Of a stretch of DNA of 64,000 nt, positions 22,801 to 34,800 are shown in pieces (position 1 is the stretch's first letter; every line of letters starts with the position of its first letter). Source of the stretch: Branchiostoma floridae (Eukaryota > Chordata > Leptocardii > Amphioxiformes > Branchiostomatidae); contig NC_049980.1 of NCBI RefSeq assembly GCF_000003815.2, forward strand, positions 1,763,960 through 1,827,959, read 5' to 3'. The position numbers were made by a program, and so were the translations under genes. The notes under the pieces were generated by a model. The model worked only from the letters and a program-made list of their open reading frames with translations, did no database searches and was not told where the DNA came from.

Positions 22801-25800
22801 ATGCCTATCAAGGCGAAAGTGGGTCTTGAGGGCGTTCTTTTGCATCCATTTTCATCTTCCTAGTAGTCATGTCGACGTCTTCACCTATGTAACGCTAAAT
22901 TCACCTTTATCCGCGGGGTAACCTATATCCGATAGGGATATCAAGTCGACGGACGGTGCATGTAGTTTGAAACTGCGATGTGTTCAATTATTCCAGTTTG
23001 AAACATCGTCCATCAAATTGACATCCCTAAATGCTCTAAACGACGGATTTAGGTCCCCCCACAGAATTGACATCCATAAATGCTCTAGATTTAAACAACG
23101 GATTTAGGTTCCCCCTCAGATGAAGATAAATTAGCGTTAGAAGCAAATTTGTCGTTGTTTTTCAGATCAAGTTTTTAGTCGCCAAGGGACTGTTCGAACG
23201 AAGCTCCGAGTATGAAACAGTTTTGACAGCCTTCAGTCGTGACTTTGACGTAGACAGGATGTCGGAGCACCCGTACATGAGTTTTGAGTTCGCCCCCCTG
23301 ACGTACCCCGACGAGGAACCGCCGCCACCCCCAGCTCGGGGCCAGTGCGAGGAGCCGCCCGTGCCCGGAGCAGACGAGGCTCCGCCCAATGTGGACCGCT
23401 CCAGCAAGCCGGACAGCCTCGTGAGAGAGTTAACTACTCCGCGAGCATCAACATCTTCACAAGCTGAATCAGGTGAACAATAGTCAACCGTTGTAGTGTT
23501 TCAGAGGGTTTTTAAGATTGCTATATTTCATATTACCCCTTCCAGTTCACGTATTTTGTCTGTCATATGGCGCCTAATACCCCTCTCACATTATCCACGA
23601 TCTTCGGGCGTATCGATGGAAGATCGGCCATATTTAAGATCGACAGAGGGTTTTGCGTTTATTTTTAACCTGAAAACCGTCCCTGTCACATATAAGCCAT
23701 ACTTTGTACCCAGGACAATTGTGCATTGCGTAATAAAGTTATTATTATAAGCGAGGCTCGGGCGATTGCCGCAGAATCGTCGTCCGATCAATTTTCGCCA
23801 AATGTGACGGGGGTATAAGGAAAATTGTCAATCTGACATCTGAGTCATCAAATTAAAAAAGAATAGTGTAATTCACACGCAGATTAAGGTCTTGACGGTT
23901 CATGTTAGAGTGTTGCACTTCTTTGATTGATTGATTGATTGATATACTTATGCTTTTAATTTGTTTATTGTTTACTGTTTATCTGCGCATACATGTAATA
24001 CAAAAAAAATCATAAGATTGCAAAGGGTGAGAATAAAACATGTAGGAGGAACCAAAAATCCAAAAGGTTTATTGTGGGTTTCCTCTTACTTTAACTAAAC
24101 ATTTCTGGGCCTAGTGGCAGTTTCAAAGACTTGAATGGTACATGCTGCTTTCTATACTCCGTACTCAGCATCGGAGAAAGTGTACGAGAGATTACTTCCT
24201 GTACACTGAAATAGCCCTACCGCTATAGTGATTGCACAACGCTGTGTGGCCCAGGGCCACAGAAACGGAGATAGGCGTCGACAGATGCGCCATGTTTGAT
24301 TCGAGAGGGACTTCAATTTTTTAATGGTAATTTGATTATGTGAATTTCTAATGGTATACATCGTTTAATCATTAAACTTTCTACTCTACTCCAGAGAACT
24401 ACGATTATGACAGTAATGAGGAAGACTATGAGACCATATCGGACGATGACTATGATAGCGTGCCGGAGGGCATAACACCTCCCGTAAAAGGTTTGTAGAC
24501 ACTAGTTTTACCTTTAATTATTTCATGTGATTCTATAAAAGTGCATCTTAAATAATAATATAACGTTAGTATAGCTTCCAATAGGCTATAGAGTATAACA
24601 CCTAAAATCATGGCCTTGTTCGAATACTAGGCACTTATTAGAGTCCATTCCAAGACACCATGAGGGTTTTTAGGCGATATTTATAACTAGTCTGAATTAT
24701 TTTCAATCAAAGAATATCTGAGTCACAATGATTAAATTATTTTCAAAAACTTGACTAAGAAAATACTCATTTATTTGAATTTCTTTGAATATTTTAGAAA
24801 CATTTTGAAAGTAACTGTACAAAAATATCTTTACTTAGAATAATTGTGAAACCTCTCTGTGATTATTTCACATTTACAAATATTTACAAAAAATGGTAAA
24901 CCTGGCCAAATGGTAAAATTAGTTTATTGCCCCCATAAAAGTAAGCCCTATTGTTGTATCTGTATATTTTTAGATTTCACTGCTGGGCACTGGTGGATCC
25001 TTTGTGGTGGGCCTTTGTTGCATGGCACCCAACCATACTTTGCAAGGATGTGTGAATTGCTATATTCCCAGCCCACCGAACCATTTACAAAAAATAGTAG
25101 AAAATGGTAGAAAATGGTAAATAATGGTAGAATGCTGTTATCATTATTTAGAAACCATTAGAAGTATCCAATTCCACACCATGAATATTTCCAAAGTTTT
25201 ACAGGACCAGGGAAATATCTATAAAGTTGAAACAGTGTTAAAAATATTTCTGAAGTATCAAATGCCCTAGACATATAATTACAAAACTTTAAAATCAATT
25301 CTAAACAATGGCAACAAACATCCGCATGGTGTCTTGGAATGGACTCTACAATACCGTGAAAATAATCCAGGTACAGGATAAAAATATTAGATATCAATGT
25401 ACTGATCACTGTTCCTGAATGGATTTACACTCAAGTATTGGCTTATTCTGTTACTTAAAGCATGTGACTCCTACCACGTGCACAAAGAGCACAGATAAGC
25501 ACTGGAAAAATATGAAAACATTTGCATATGCAGTTGAACCAGTACCATCTTTGTTTCTCTCGAAGCACATGTTCTCTGAAGATACCTGAAGACTAAATAC
25601 TATTCTGTTCACTGTTTATCCATGTCTCTGTCCTCAATGAAAACCGCACTTTAGTTTGTCAAGTTGTTCATGTACAGGTACAGGACCTGTACCTAAACCT
25701 CTATAACTGATCACCGTACATTTACCAGGTGTAACGTTTAGGTACACATCCCTATGGCATCTGTTAATTTTATTTGTGGCAAATGTAAACAAACAGCTTT

Positions 25801-28800
25801 TAATGTACGCGCACAAAGTCGTTATAAGAACCACAAATGTTTGAGATACATGTGATTTGGGTTGGGCTATTCTTCCTCAGATCCAAATAACACCCGTGAT
25901 GTTTTTATTTCTACCAGGAGAAACCAGACCTGCAATACCACCAGAAGAGGGAGAATACGAATACATCGACGAAGACAGGTCAGCCATATTTTCATTTTCA
26001 ATCCTTTCTTCTGACGTACTTACGTACGTTGACCTCTGTGCTGTGTTTACGTTCTGAAGGCATAGCGGGTGAACTTTACCCCCCATTGTTCTCAGTCAGT
26101 TTTGGCGAGCGTTCCGGTGACTACCATGAAAGGAATCAGCTTGTGCCTTCAGGGTGTTCGCGGGAACCGAAACGAACCCCAAATGTCAGAAGAATTCGAG
26201 CTTGACATTTTGTTTTTGCCCGAGTTTGTGATTGTTTTTTATTTGTCATCAAATGAGGGCCGTATTTACAGAACACCCATAACGCAGCTCTTGTAAAGTG
26301 TTAGATCATTTGGAGAAGGTAGTTTATAGATTTATATACGCTCGTCGCGATCGTAATTCATGGAATGTGCGTTAAGTGTACTTTCCAAGTAGAGGTTGGT
26401 GGGAAAGACTTTGACCTCCTATCCGTTTGCACTGATAAAACAGTAATGCCGATAAGGAAGTAAATTCCTCAAGAGTAATGCCACTTGGTGGAACATGATA
26501 TGCATATTGATGTTGTCGTGTTTCCGTTTTGCCGTTTTCGGTTACATTTTTCGGCAGATTATGTTTAAACTGGTAGACAGAAATACGGGATAGGAAAACA
26601 AAATGTGGAAGAGACTGCGTCACAAACTAGAGTTCGGCGACTTCATGCTCCATGAAATATTCAGAGCTTTAGTAGATGCAAACGAATACAAAATTTACAT
26701 AATCGATGCATGGCTATGTTTACCTGACTTATCGCTTGACTTGACTTGACTTGATTTTATTTAGATCCACTTTTAGCTAACAACATTATGTTGCCAGCTA
26801 TTCTTCCAGTGGTCTATATAAAATACATCACTACACGCACAACATTTCACACATACATAACATAGTATGTACATTACAAGCTATACAGCTGAGAGAAAAT
26901 ACAAGTTTAATTAGTAACCATTCGTTAGAGGAAGCGCTTCTTTTCTGCATTGGTCCTGGGTTTTGACAGTTTGATGCAGTTTGTTGTTGTTGATCGTGTT
27001 TGGTACCGACTGTTGGTTGACTGGAATGTGAGTTGGGTGTAAAGTGGTTTTGGTAGTCCTGTGTGCACTATCCTGCAGAATGTGGCAAAACTTCTTTTTT
27101 GTATTCTTTCCTTTACTGGTGACCACCCCAAGATGTGTAACCTTGTTGCACTGTCCGTCTGTATCACAAATATGACATTCTTATCATTTCCCAATAAAGA
27201 GTTATAGCATAATAATTACCAAATTAGGTCCAGATCACAATTCGTATCTGGTTATGTTCCTCCTCTCATGGAACATACATGTGTTACATACATTGATGTC
27301 ATATTAAGAAAAAATGGAATCATGGATTTTTACATTATTAATGCTAACTCATCTTTGCTATGTTTACGTTATCTGCATGACCAAAATGATATGAATTGGT
27401 CCTTCTTTTCTTTATCCTCTTTATGTTTAGGAGTTTCTTTTGCGACTTCGTAGGTTTGTGGACACTCTCAGGCCGAAGGGCTACAAGTCTGTCCAGCAGT
27501 TATTGGGTTATCTTTTTCACAACCAGACACACGCACAAACGTTTCTTAAAACATACCATCCCTTTATCCTTGTAGTCCAGGATAAAGCTAAGGGCACAAC
27601 CCGCCGTACGTGCAATTTGTCCGTACGTTTTTTTGGCAGGCCACGTCCACCACGTATTTCTGAAAACGTGGGGACGCTCATTGGCTGTACAGGGCAGGTG
27701 CGTCGCCCGTACTGGCACGTACGGGGGCGAATGCGCAGCCCGATTGCCTGCACGTTAAGTTCTAGGGCGTGTCTGTGTGCTCCTAAATCCGTCGGATTCC
27801 CTACGAGTTCGTACGGAGGCGGTACGTACCACTTACGGATCCCAAAAGATTGCTTATTTGCACATACGGCGGGTTGTGGCCTTAGCTTAACACTGTTCGT
27901 TCTCTTCCGATTCAGGTGCACTTCGCCTGGCGGCGCTGCTGCGGCTGACTCAAGGCAGAAGGCACCCCAGGCCCAGGCCCAGCAAAACCCTTTGGCAACG
28001 GAACTCAAAAATCTGTTCTCCCAGCGTCCACCACCCACCAAGACAACAACTCCTATCCGCCAAGATCCACATGTCAGTAAAGGACCACCTCCCATACCAT
28101 CCGTGGCACAAGCAGCGCTTCCTCCTTTCGGTGGAGTGAAATTGCCAACATCACCAAAGCCTACTTCAAGTCCAACCAGCACAGGAAAAGTTGCACAAAG
28201 CCACAAATCCGCTTCCCCCAAGACCCCTATCCCTAAACCTCCTGTTGCGCCAAGACGAAAAACATCATCTTCCTCAGATATAAAATCGGTTGAAGGCTCG
28301 GCCAGTCCTAGCCAGCCGCACAAGCCTGACCCGGGCACAAAGCCATCAAAAGTGACGGGTCGGGTCTCACCACTGCGGGCAGTTAAACCTGTGGGAACTG
28401 AAGTTAAAGCTGAAGACAAGAAAGAAGAAGGCGAACACATTGGCGTAATCCACAGTGCACAGAGGAAAGCAGCAAGTGGGCAAAGAGAGGTAAGTGTTTT
28501 CCTTAGATATGCTAAGGCAAACGACACATTTGCGCAAAGGGACCCGGCCGAGCAGTTTTGGGGAACGAAAGATATAAAACAAAAACGCAAAACGGACCAA
28601 AATAAATCAACGACAAGCCTTGGGCATATTTATTGGCATAAACTTAACTTTTTCGTTTCCGCAAACAGCCCGTCAGCCCCCGGGTAGGAAATGTGACGTA
28701 GACCTAATAAGTAATTGATTATAAATTCCGCGTTGTAAAATGGTGTAAGAGATCTTTGTATGCTGGTCTTTGTTTTCAGTTGACGTTCTTACGGTGCATG

Positions 28801-30763
28801 ACCATGAGTTAAAAAAAAACATCCATTGCGAGTTCAAGAACATGTAGGTCTTAAACCCCAGGGTCTTTGTACTTTTTTTAGTCATGACGTCAATAAATTT
28901 TCTTTCCTTCCTTGTTGTTTGTGTAGACGTTCTCCAGTCTGAGTGATGTGCCGGCAAACCTCTCCCAACTGTCCATCAAGCAAGTCAGCAACTGTCTCCA
29001 GCTGCTCAACATGGCCGAGTATGTCCCAAGGTCAGGAAGTTTTCACTAGAGGGAGAAGATTCTAGTCTCCAAGCAGACCATACGGTGCCTCAGAGATAGT
29101 ATCAAAGCTGGTCAGGGAGTATAGTGCCCGTTTGGCTCCCTCTGGCCGGCTATACTCCTTGGCCAGCTTTGATACTTTCTCTATTATAAAGGCACCGTTG
29201 GGTCTGCTTGGAGACTAAGAAGATTCAACACAAAGTAGTGGTTCTATAGTCTCCAAGCAGACCCTACGGTTCCTTAGAAATAGTATCAAAGCTGGCCAAG
29301 GACTTAGTATAGCGGCACCGGTGCCCGTTTGACTCCCTTTGGCCGGCTATCTCCCTTTGGCCGGCCATACTCTCCAAGCAGACCATACGGTGCTTCAGAG
29401 ATATTATCAAAGCTGGTCAGGGAGTATAGTGCCCGTTTGGCTCCCTCTGGCCGGCTATACTCCTTGGCCAGCTTTGATACTTTCTCTATTATAAAGGCAC
29501 CGTTGGGTCTGCTTGGAGACTAAGAAGATTCAACACAAAGTAGTGGTTCTATAGTCTCCAAGCAGACCCTACGGTTCCTTAGATATAGTATCAAAGCTGG
29601 CCAAGGACTTAGTATAGCGGCACCGGTGCCCGTTTGACTCCCTTTGGCCGGCCATACTCCTTTGCCAGCTTTGATACTATCTCTTTAGGCACCGTTGGGT
29701 CTGTTTGGAGACTAGTGGTTCTACTGCATCTACATGACTGTCTCACCTCACTAGTCTCGTAACTACTCTAGAAGCCCTCCCAGAAGCCCTTTCGTATACA
29801 TTCTATTACGCAGTCATGCGGGCGCGACAAAACTCTGGGTAATATGTCAAAGGTAAAGTCCCCTGATATGTAAACAGTGTCCTCTCTACCATTGTTCATC
29901 TGCATATCATTGGCCAAAACGCAATGTCAGGGGCCTTCACCCTTGACATATTACCCAGAATTCCAGTCAACCTCGCGAGCGTCATCGAGGTCGCATTACA
30001 AAAATACTCATTCGTTCATTCATTCATTGCAGCTTCGGCCTTTGCACTATTTCTCCATTACATTAACCACTGAATAATTGATCCGCTAAATAATAGCTGA
30101 ATGCAAGACTTATTAGGAGTAATCACGGTAACTTCAAGTAAGTATGCACCCTTTTGCACATGTTGTCTCTTTGGATTGCTAGTACCAATCCAGTGGTAGC
30201 TGGGGCAACGATCGCAAGGAGAAAAACGTATAATTTAGCGTTGTTTTTCTCTGCAAACAACGCTAATTTCGCTAAATTGCGTTTTTCTCCTTGCGATCGT
30301 TGCCCCAGCTAATCCAGTGGCAAAGTGGTGGGTGTTCGACATGCAGTCTGTAGGTCGTGAGTTCGATCCCTGGCCGCTATTCCGGATTCTAAAGACTTTA
30401 AGAATGGTACATACTGCTTTCTCTGTTTAGCTTTCAGCATATGTTCTTTTGCATTCAGCATATGTTCTTTTGCGACCAACCTACGAAGTCGCAAAATAAC
30501 ACATGTGAACACACTGGTAGTCAGTCTGTGTGTTCACATATTTGATTCAGTGGATTGCATAAAACTGTGTGTCCAGGGTTTTGTCCGACACGTCATTTGA
30601 TTGACCCAAAGTCTTTGCCTGTAGATTCGAGAGGGACCAGGTCGACGGGAACTTGATGTGTGAGCTGGACCGAGAGATGCTGACAGAGATGGGCGTGTCA
30701 CGTGTCCACAGCATGAAGCTCAAGAAATTCATCAAGGGATGGCGGCCAAACGCAGATAACTGA
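19804..30763 (+). CDS. GAREM: Gene A: CABIT-SAM adaptor, GRB2-associated regulator of MAPK (GAREM)-like, eight coding exons
   Basis: Coding exons: 19804-20402, 22608-22818, 23166-23472, 24395-24490, 25918-25978, 27916-28489, 28927-29030, 30625-30763 (TGA). All junctions are GT-AG and the phases fit, giving 696 residues. An in-frame ATG at 19711 exists, but 19804 has the better context (AAGATGG). A CABIT domain spans about residues 17-315 (exons 1-3). Exons 4-5 form an acidic tyrosine-rich stretch (YDYD, YETI, YDSV, YEYI). Exon 6 is Pro/Lys-rich with a PxxPxR site (PPVAPRRK). Exons 7-8 encode a C-terminal SAM domain ending DGNL...KLKKFIKGWRP, like vertebrate GAREM. Known family members are bound and tyrosine-phosphorylated downstream of EGFR, recruit GRB2 and SHP2, and promote ERK signalling. 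That role is inferred here. Introns carry many MITEs. Confidence 0.88.
21072..21304 (+). mobile_element. PIF/Harbinger-like MITE, TACCCCTGTCAC ends (copy 2)
   Basis: Flanked by TAA on both sides (21069-21071 and 21305-21307), a 3-bp duplication of the PIF/Harbinger type. Left end TACCCCTGTCAC, right end GTGAGGGGGGTA. In intron 1 of gene A. Confidence 0.75.
21922..22340 (-). repeat. LINE 3' fragment, minus orientation
   Basis: On the minus strand this ends with ACAATAAAGGTC and a short ATTC-type tail, typical of CR1-like LINE 3' ends. It matches 38,645-39,125 (shared AGGCGCATCAAAAATAGAAA and ATTAAGATGTTCAAAATATGG). Only the 3' end is present. In intron 1 of gene A. Confidence 0.65.
22400..22553. 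mobile_element. CTGTAAATGCA / CGCGGTGG MITE (short copy)
   Basis: Perfect 11-base ends (CTGTAAATGCA, TGCATTTACAG) are bordered by TA at 22398-22399 and 22554-22555. The interior is GTTCGCGG-rich. It ends 54 bp before gene A exon 2. Confidence 0.8.
22892..23137. mobile_element. ACGCTAGTTCACC-family MITE in gene A intron 2
   Basis: Ends ACGCTAAATTCACCTTTATC and a diverged GATAAATTAGCGT, bordered by TA. It shares GGGGTAACCTATATCCG with copies at 45,293, 45,822 and 62,852. It lies 28 bp before exon 3 of gene A and occupies most of that intron. Confidence 0.75.
23578..23815 (+). mobile_element. PIF/Harbinger-like MITE, TACCCCTGTCAC family (copy 3)
   Basis: TAA flanks on both sides (23575-23577, 23816-23818). 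Left end TACCCCTCTCAC, right end GTGACGGGGGTA. Same interior as 21,072-21,304. In intron 3 of gene A. Confidence 0.75.
24641..25346. mobile_element. 706-bp TA-flanked element, GAGTCCATTCC family (copy 1)
   Basis: Inverted ends GAGTCCATTCCAAGACACC / GGTGTCTTGGAATGGACTC with TA at 24639-24640 and 25347-25348. It is nearly identical along its length to 36,247-36,951, and a third copy starts at 63,778. The interior has AATGGTA-type repeats and no transposase. In intron 4 of gene A. Confidence 0.85.
26720..27195 (-). repeat. LINE 3' fragment with CTTGA pentamer tail
   Basis: The minus-strand frame 26,925-27,194 looks like the extreme C-terminus of a LINE reverse transcriptase (LPKPLYTQLTF, then KLSKPRTNAEKKRFL), with further frames up to 27,200. 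It is followed on the minus strand by a TCAAG repeat tail at about 26,735-26,755. 5' truncated; in intron 5 of gene A. Confidence 0.6.
27586..27887. mobile_element. MITE abutting gene A exon 6 (AAGCTAAGGGCACAACCCGC ends)
   Basis: The left end AAGCTAAGGGCACAACCCGC is inverted at the right as GCGGGTTGTGGCCTTAGCTT. The interior is unusually rich in CGTACG-type palindromes. The right end is 28 bp from the acceptor of exon 6 (27,916), so branch point and polypyrimidine tract lie at or just outside its edge. The long open frame before exon 6 is a by-product of this element and not coding. Confidence 0.75.
29063..29715. repeat. Tandemly duplicated foldback array in gene A intron 7
   Basis: Units begin TCTCCAAGCAGACC and end with its reverse complement GGTCTGCTTGGAGA. 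Inside, AGTATCAAAGCTGGCCAAGG pairs with CCTTGGCCAGCTTTGATACT. The block starting near 29,069 recurs near 29,374, a period of about 305 bp with few differences. The AGCAGAGG / CCTCTGC motif echoes at 17,763 and 35,362. No coding sequence. Confidence 0.8.
30197..30310. mobile_element. Near-perfect 114-bp foldback with 9-bp flank duplication
   Basis: The arms TAGCTGGGGCAACGATCGCA and TGCGATCGTTGCCCCAGCT(A) are exact inverted repeats. The same ATCCAGTGG stands outside each end (left at 30188-30196, right from 30312). A 9-bp duplication points to a Mutator- or Merlin-like mobiliser. In intron 7 of gene A. Confidence 0.8.
30313..30480 (+). repeat. tRNA-derived SINE fragment, second family
   Basis: A tRNA-like head (GGCAAAGTGGTGGGTGTTCG, then B-box-like GAGTTCGATCCCTGG) is followed by a tail with ACTTTAAGAATGGTACATAC and CAGCATATG. 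Related tail sequence occurs at 24,105-24,180. Interrupted by the foldback at 30,197. Confidence 0.55.
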
Positions 30764-31854
30764 GTTTCGGTGACTATTTTAGATGTTCATGGAAGCTCAT
30801 CTGTGTTGGTAGTTTTCACAGTACATTTTAAGCTAAACTTTCTTCCAACACAAAGTTATACACGGATCAAATTTTCAACGACTACTGTTGCCTTCGTCAG
30901 GATCAATAATGATCCTAGCACGTTTGACCAATTGCTGACGTCACGTATCCGAAAGATCACGTGTCAAGACCTCTAGCTAAACTTAAGTCATAAATGAAGT
31001 CATAGTCGGCGAGAAAACGACAATGAACAGTACTATATAGCTAGTTACCTGATTTCTAACTAAAGTGATGAGTTTCAAAAAGAGAATTGTTTCAACTCGG
31101 CTGCCTTATCACACATACCTATTTTATTGCTTGTGTTCTCGACGTTACAGTCAGACTGCAATCATGCATTAGAACTTGATGTATATGTAACGCTATGAAT
31201 TCGGAAACTAATGTACATTGTCATGAATTGATAGTAAAAATCAGTCTTGGCAGTTCATATTTCTACAATGTATAATTATTAGCAACACATTTTAGATCTG
31301 CACATATCATATGCAGTATCCGTAAACAGCATAATATTACATATATGCGGCTGTACAATGAATTATTTGTATACCTGTTCCATTGGTGCTTATTTCCTAT
31401 TATATTAACGCTCCGCTGCATGGCGCAGAATTATTGGTCAAGTTCCATATATACATATTTATCAGAGCCGTCCCATACCGCACGCAAATTATAAAGTCAT
31501 ACCTTGATACCCTGCGACCATGGAATGTAATGACTATGCTGATGAGAGTACCAATACAATATGAATATGCTTTATGTTCTGTTGTAGTGTCCTCAACTAT
31601 TCACATGAAAGTAAATATGTTGATAAGCATCCTTTGTCATTTCTAAAAGCAACCATTGAATGATAAAGAAATCGTGATTTTTTAAATAAACGGATACAAG
31701 ACGGAAGATCCTGAATTTGTCTCTGACAGCCTTAGCCTTTTTTCTGTCCCATGGCACTTTCATTTTTCTATGTCCTTTCAATGAATAAAACACAGGTACA
31801 ATTTCACAGATTTACCCACTTCACTGTACATGTAAAACTTGTATACTTGGTTGT

Positions 31855-34800
31855 TTACGGTCTCCATCCTTGTGTGAACTTCAGGATTTTCAGCGCGTCT
31901 AACTTGCGCAAGTTCATGTCCTGTGTCATAATGGTTTCGTCCACGTCGCTCAACAGGGCGCCGTCTATCCGCTCCCGCTCAAACGCCGCGATGACGTCAT
32001 CTCCGAGGTTAAGGTGACGTAGGCACGCCGTCACTTCTGAGACAGACAGTGTTGACAGGTCGTCAGGCGGGACCCATGTTGGTGAATCTGCCGACTGTCC
32101 ATGTTTGCTTTTCTCTGACGGATCCGTCAGTGCCGGTATCTCAGAATACATCTCCTCTACGTTATCGTAGTCAGCGTGTGTATTCGTAACTTCTTCTCCA
32201 ACAGGAAACTGACACGTATCGCTTCCCTCTGTACCTTGTATGTAGCCGCCACTAGGAGGTACCATCTGCACGGCTGGGCTCTTGGGGCTATCATAGGCTT
32301 GGCTATCTTCGTGGCATTTCAGTTCTTCAAGTGACTGCACGGGAATCTTGTGAGGTGGCGTCTGATATTCACTATCGCTTTTGATGTCTCCTTTTTCTTC
32401 AGGGCCACCGGATGAGGGCGGAGGGTCTTCATACTCTTCTTCATCTTGTTCAGGTTCCTTCGGCAGTGCAAGGCGTATGTTCAGTGGAGTTTTGTAAGAA
32501 ACGAGTGTACTTGTTTTGTCTGTTGATTCCATCTGCTTGACCAAGTCTTTGACGGACGCGCGCTTGTCAATGACTGGTTGGTCTCCCTCCGACGCAAGTG
32601 AGTCGTACAGGCTATTTTCAAACGTGACAAATGATGTGGGACCTTTAACGGTCGACTCGGTGATTGGCTTAAGTGTGGTGTAATTTCCGCCCGTTAAATC
32701 GGTGTAGTCGCCACTCGTGCCTTGGTCTGATGTCACTGTAGGTGCTTTGGGTCTAGGCGGTACTGGGGGCGGGGTCTTCTTGGACTCTTGTGCCTTTTTC
32801 AGCTCGCCTAAAAGTCCTACCGGCACCGCCGCTGGAGGTATCTTAGCCCTGCGTGGTTTAATTTCAGGCTTAGTGACTGTATCTGACGTCTTATCCTTCT
32901 CTGTAGGTGGTTCTACGGGGGAGTAGTACTCAACAACATTGCTCTGTTCCATAGGAGGCGCGGAAGGCACCACTGCCTTCTGCAAGTCCGGGTCCTGATA
33001 TTCGGGGGTTTCTTCGTATATAGGGTTGGTTGAGGCGATATCTCCTACATTTGCGTATGTAGCGAGATCTGAAGGTTTGAACTGCCTGGTTCTGTCCTGG
33101 TATATAGAAGAGTATGGTTTACCCATCACGAGAATGAACGAATCCATGTTCTTGCTGTCCACGAGAACGCTCGTGCGGACGTTGGACTGAAACAGGCGCA
33201 GAATTTCCTTGTTTTCCGAGAGTTCTAGGTCGGCTGGACTGAACTGGATGTCCGTGTTGATGGAAAACTCGACCTGTGAGATCTGCCCGTCGTCTTGAAC
33301 AGACGTCCCGACGATGACTTCATCCCTATAGGTGTGGAACAGCCGGACGTAACCCGTGAACTCGTCGTCGTCCCCAGGGCAGTCCCCGTGCACGAGTTTG
33401 ACGTCCTGCGGCAGTTTGAAGTTGTCGATGACGTTCTCCACCGTGTAGGTTGTACCGCTCTCGAACTCAAGCGGTTTCAGGGTGAACCGTGCTTTCAGAT
33501 CGCCCGGCAAGGTTACCAGGTCACCATCTTGGTTGCTACACGTGAAGATCATTTTTGGCCTTTGCACTTCAGGCTCTTTGTTCTCAGTGTGAGAAGTTCT
33601 TCTCCCCTTGCCTTTGAACTGTGCCCTCAGCTTGTGGCCGAGCCCTTTCTTGTGTACTTCAGGAATCTCTTGAACATGTTGCACTGGTGCTGGTTGTTCT
33701 CTTGGCTGTGCAGATACAATCATTATGACGTCACCTTTTTTACACAGGGGTTGTCGTGGACCCGTGGTCGCCATTCCCATCTCCGGAGACGCGACCCCGG
33801 CGGGAGGGAGCTCACTGTCCAGAATGTCCTCCTCTACAAGAAGCCTTACTACCGGCATCTTGGACTGCAAGTCCTCGTTGATGACTTCCTCAAGGCTTTC
33901 AAAGACCTTGACGTTGCTTTGATTTTGCAGGAGTTCGAAGCGACCAGGGTAGGCGAGCGGTATGTTCAGCTCGGGGCCCACCACAATACCACCCTCCTTA
34001 CTCAAACTCTGTGCCATGACCTTTTTACTGGTGTACGTGAAATGGAGGAGCAGTATCTGAAATAGAAGAAAACTAGACTTCAGATAAACCAACTTTCAAA
34101 TAATATACAGTAAAACCTGTCCAAGACGACCACCCGGGGGACCGGGCAAAAGCGGTCGATTTGGTCAGCTGGTCGATTAGAAGAGTGTCTACTCACAACA
34201 TGCCCGTTGCATAGTTTAAATGGTTTCCGTTGCCGTGGTGTTTAATGGCAAATAGCAAGCACACGCACGTGCATCCGACGCCATCTTTATTTTGAACATA
34301 ATATCGTAATGGTACTCAAAATCCGACGCAAACTGGCCGAATTCGGCACAAAATCGCGCTAGTTATCATTGAAAATCGATGACACCTCAAAATTTGAAAA
34401 TGACGCGGTCGTTATGGACAGGGATTTTGTCCCAGTTTTGGACGGTCGCGTTGGCCAGGTGGTCGTTGTGAAGAGGTCACTTAATGATTACGTCAATGGG
34501 CAAAATTTTCGGGACCGAGAAAAAGCGGTCGTAATGGCCAGGTGTCGTTAAGAAGAGATGGTCGCTTGGGCAGGTTTGACTGTATTACTTCGGCCCTCTA
34601 GATAAGAATACACCGTAGTTTTGTTTAACAACGTTGTAGGTAGGATTTATTCAACACATACATATAGCATGGCATCCGGCACACGTATACTGATCGCCAT
34701 TATACCCCGGGCCCCTTTCCACTAGGATGGCGCTCTCGCCGCGCGCTCTCTGCAACCTAAAATTTGACAGATCGCTCAACGAATTGTATAGAAAAGAAAC

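Noticed and set aside
27440-27915. 5' part of a 415-residue plus-strand frame
   Set aside because: It runs through a MITE and intron. The real exon 6 starts after the acceptor at 27,915.
29063-29715. CRISPR-like array
   Set aside because: Units are 305-bp palindromic foldbacks in an animal intron, without short repeats and unique spacers.
30325-30380. Functional tRNA gene
   Set aside because: Same reason: a SINE head with damaged stems.
31855-34092. Hydrophobic start MVYLKSSFLLF as a signal peptide of gene B
   Set aside because: It is intron sequence before the acceptor at 34,057. The CABIT needs the upstream exon at 37,213-37,410.
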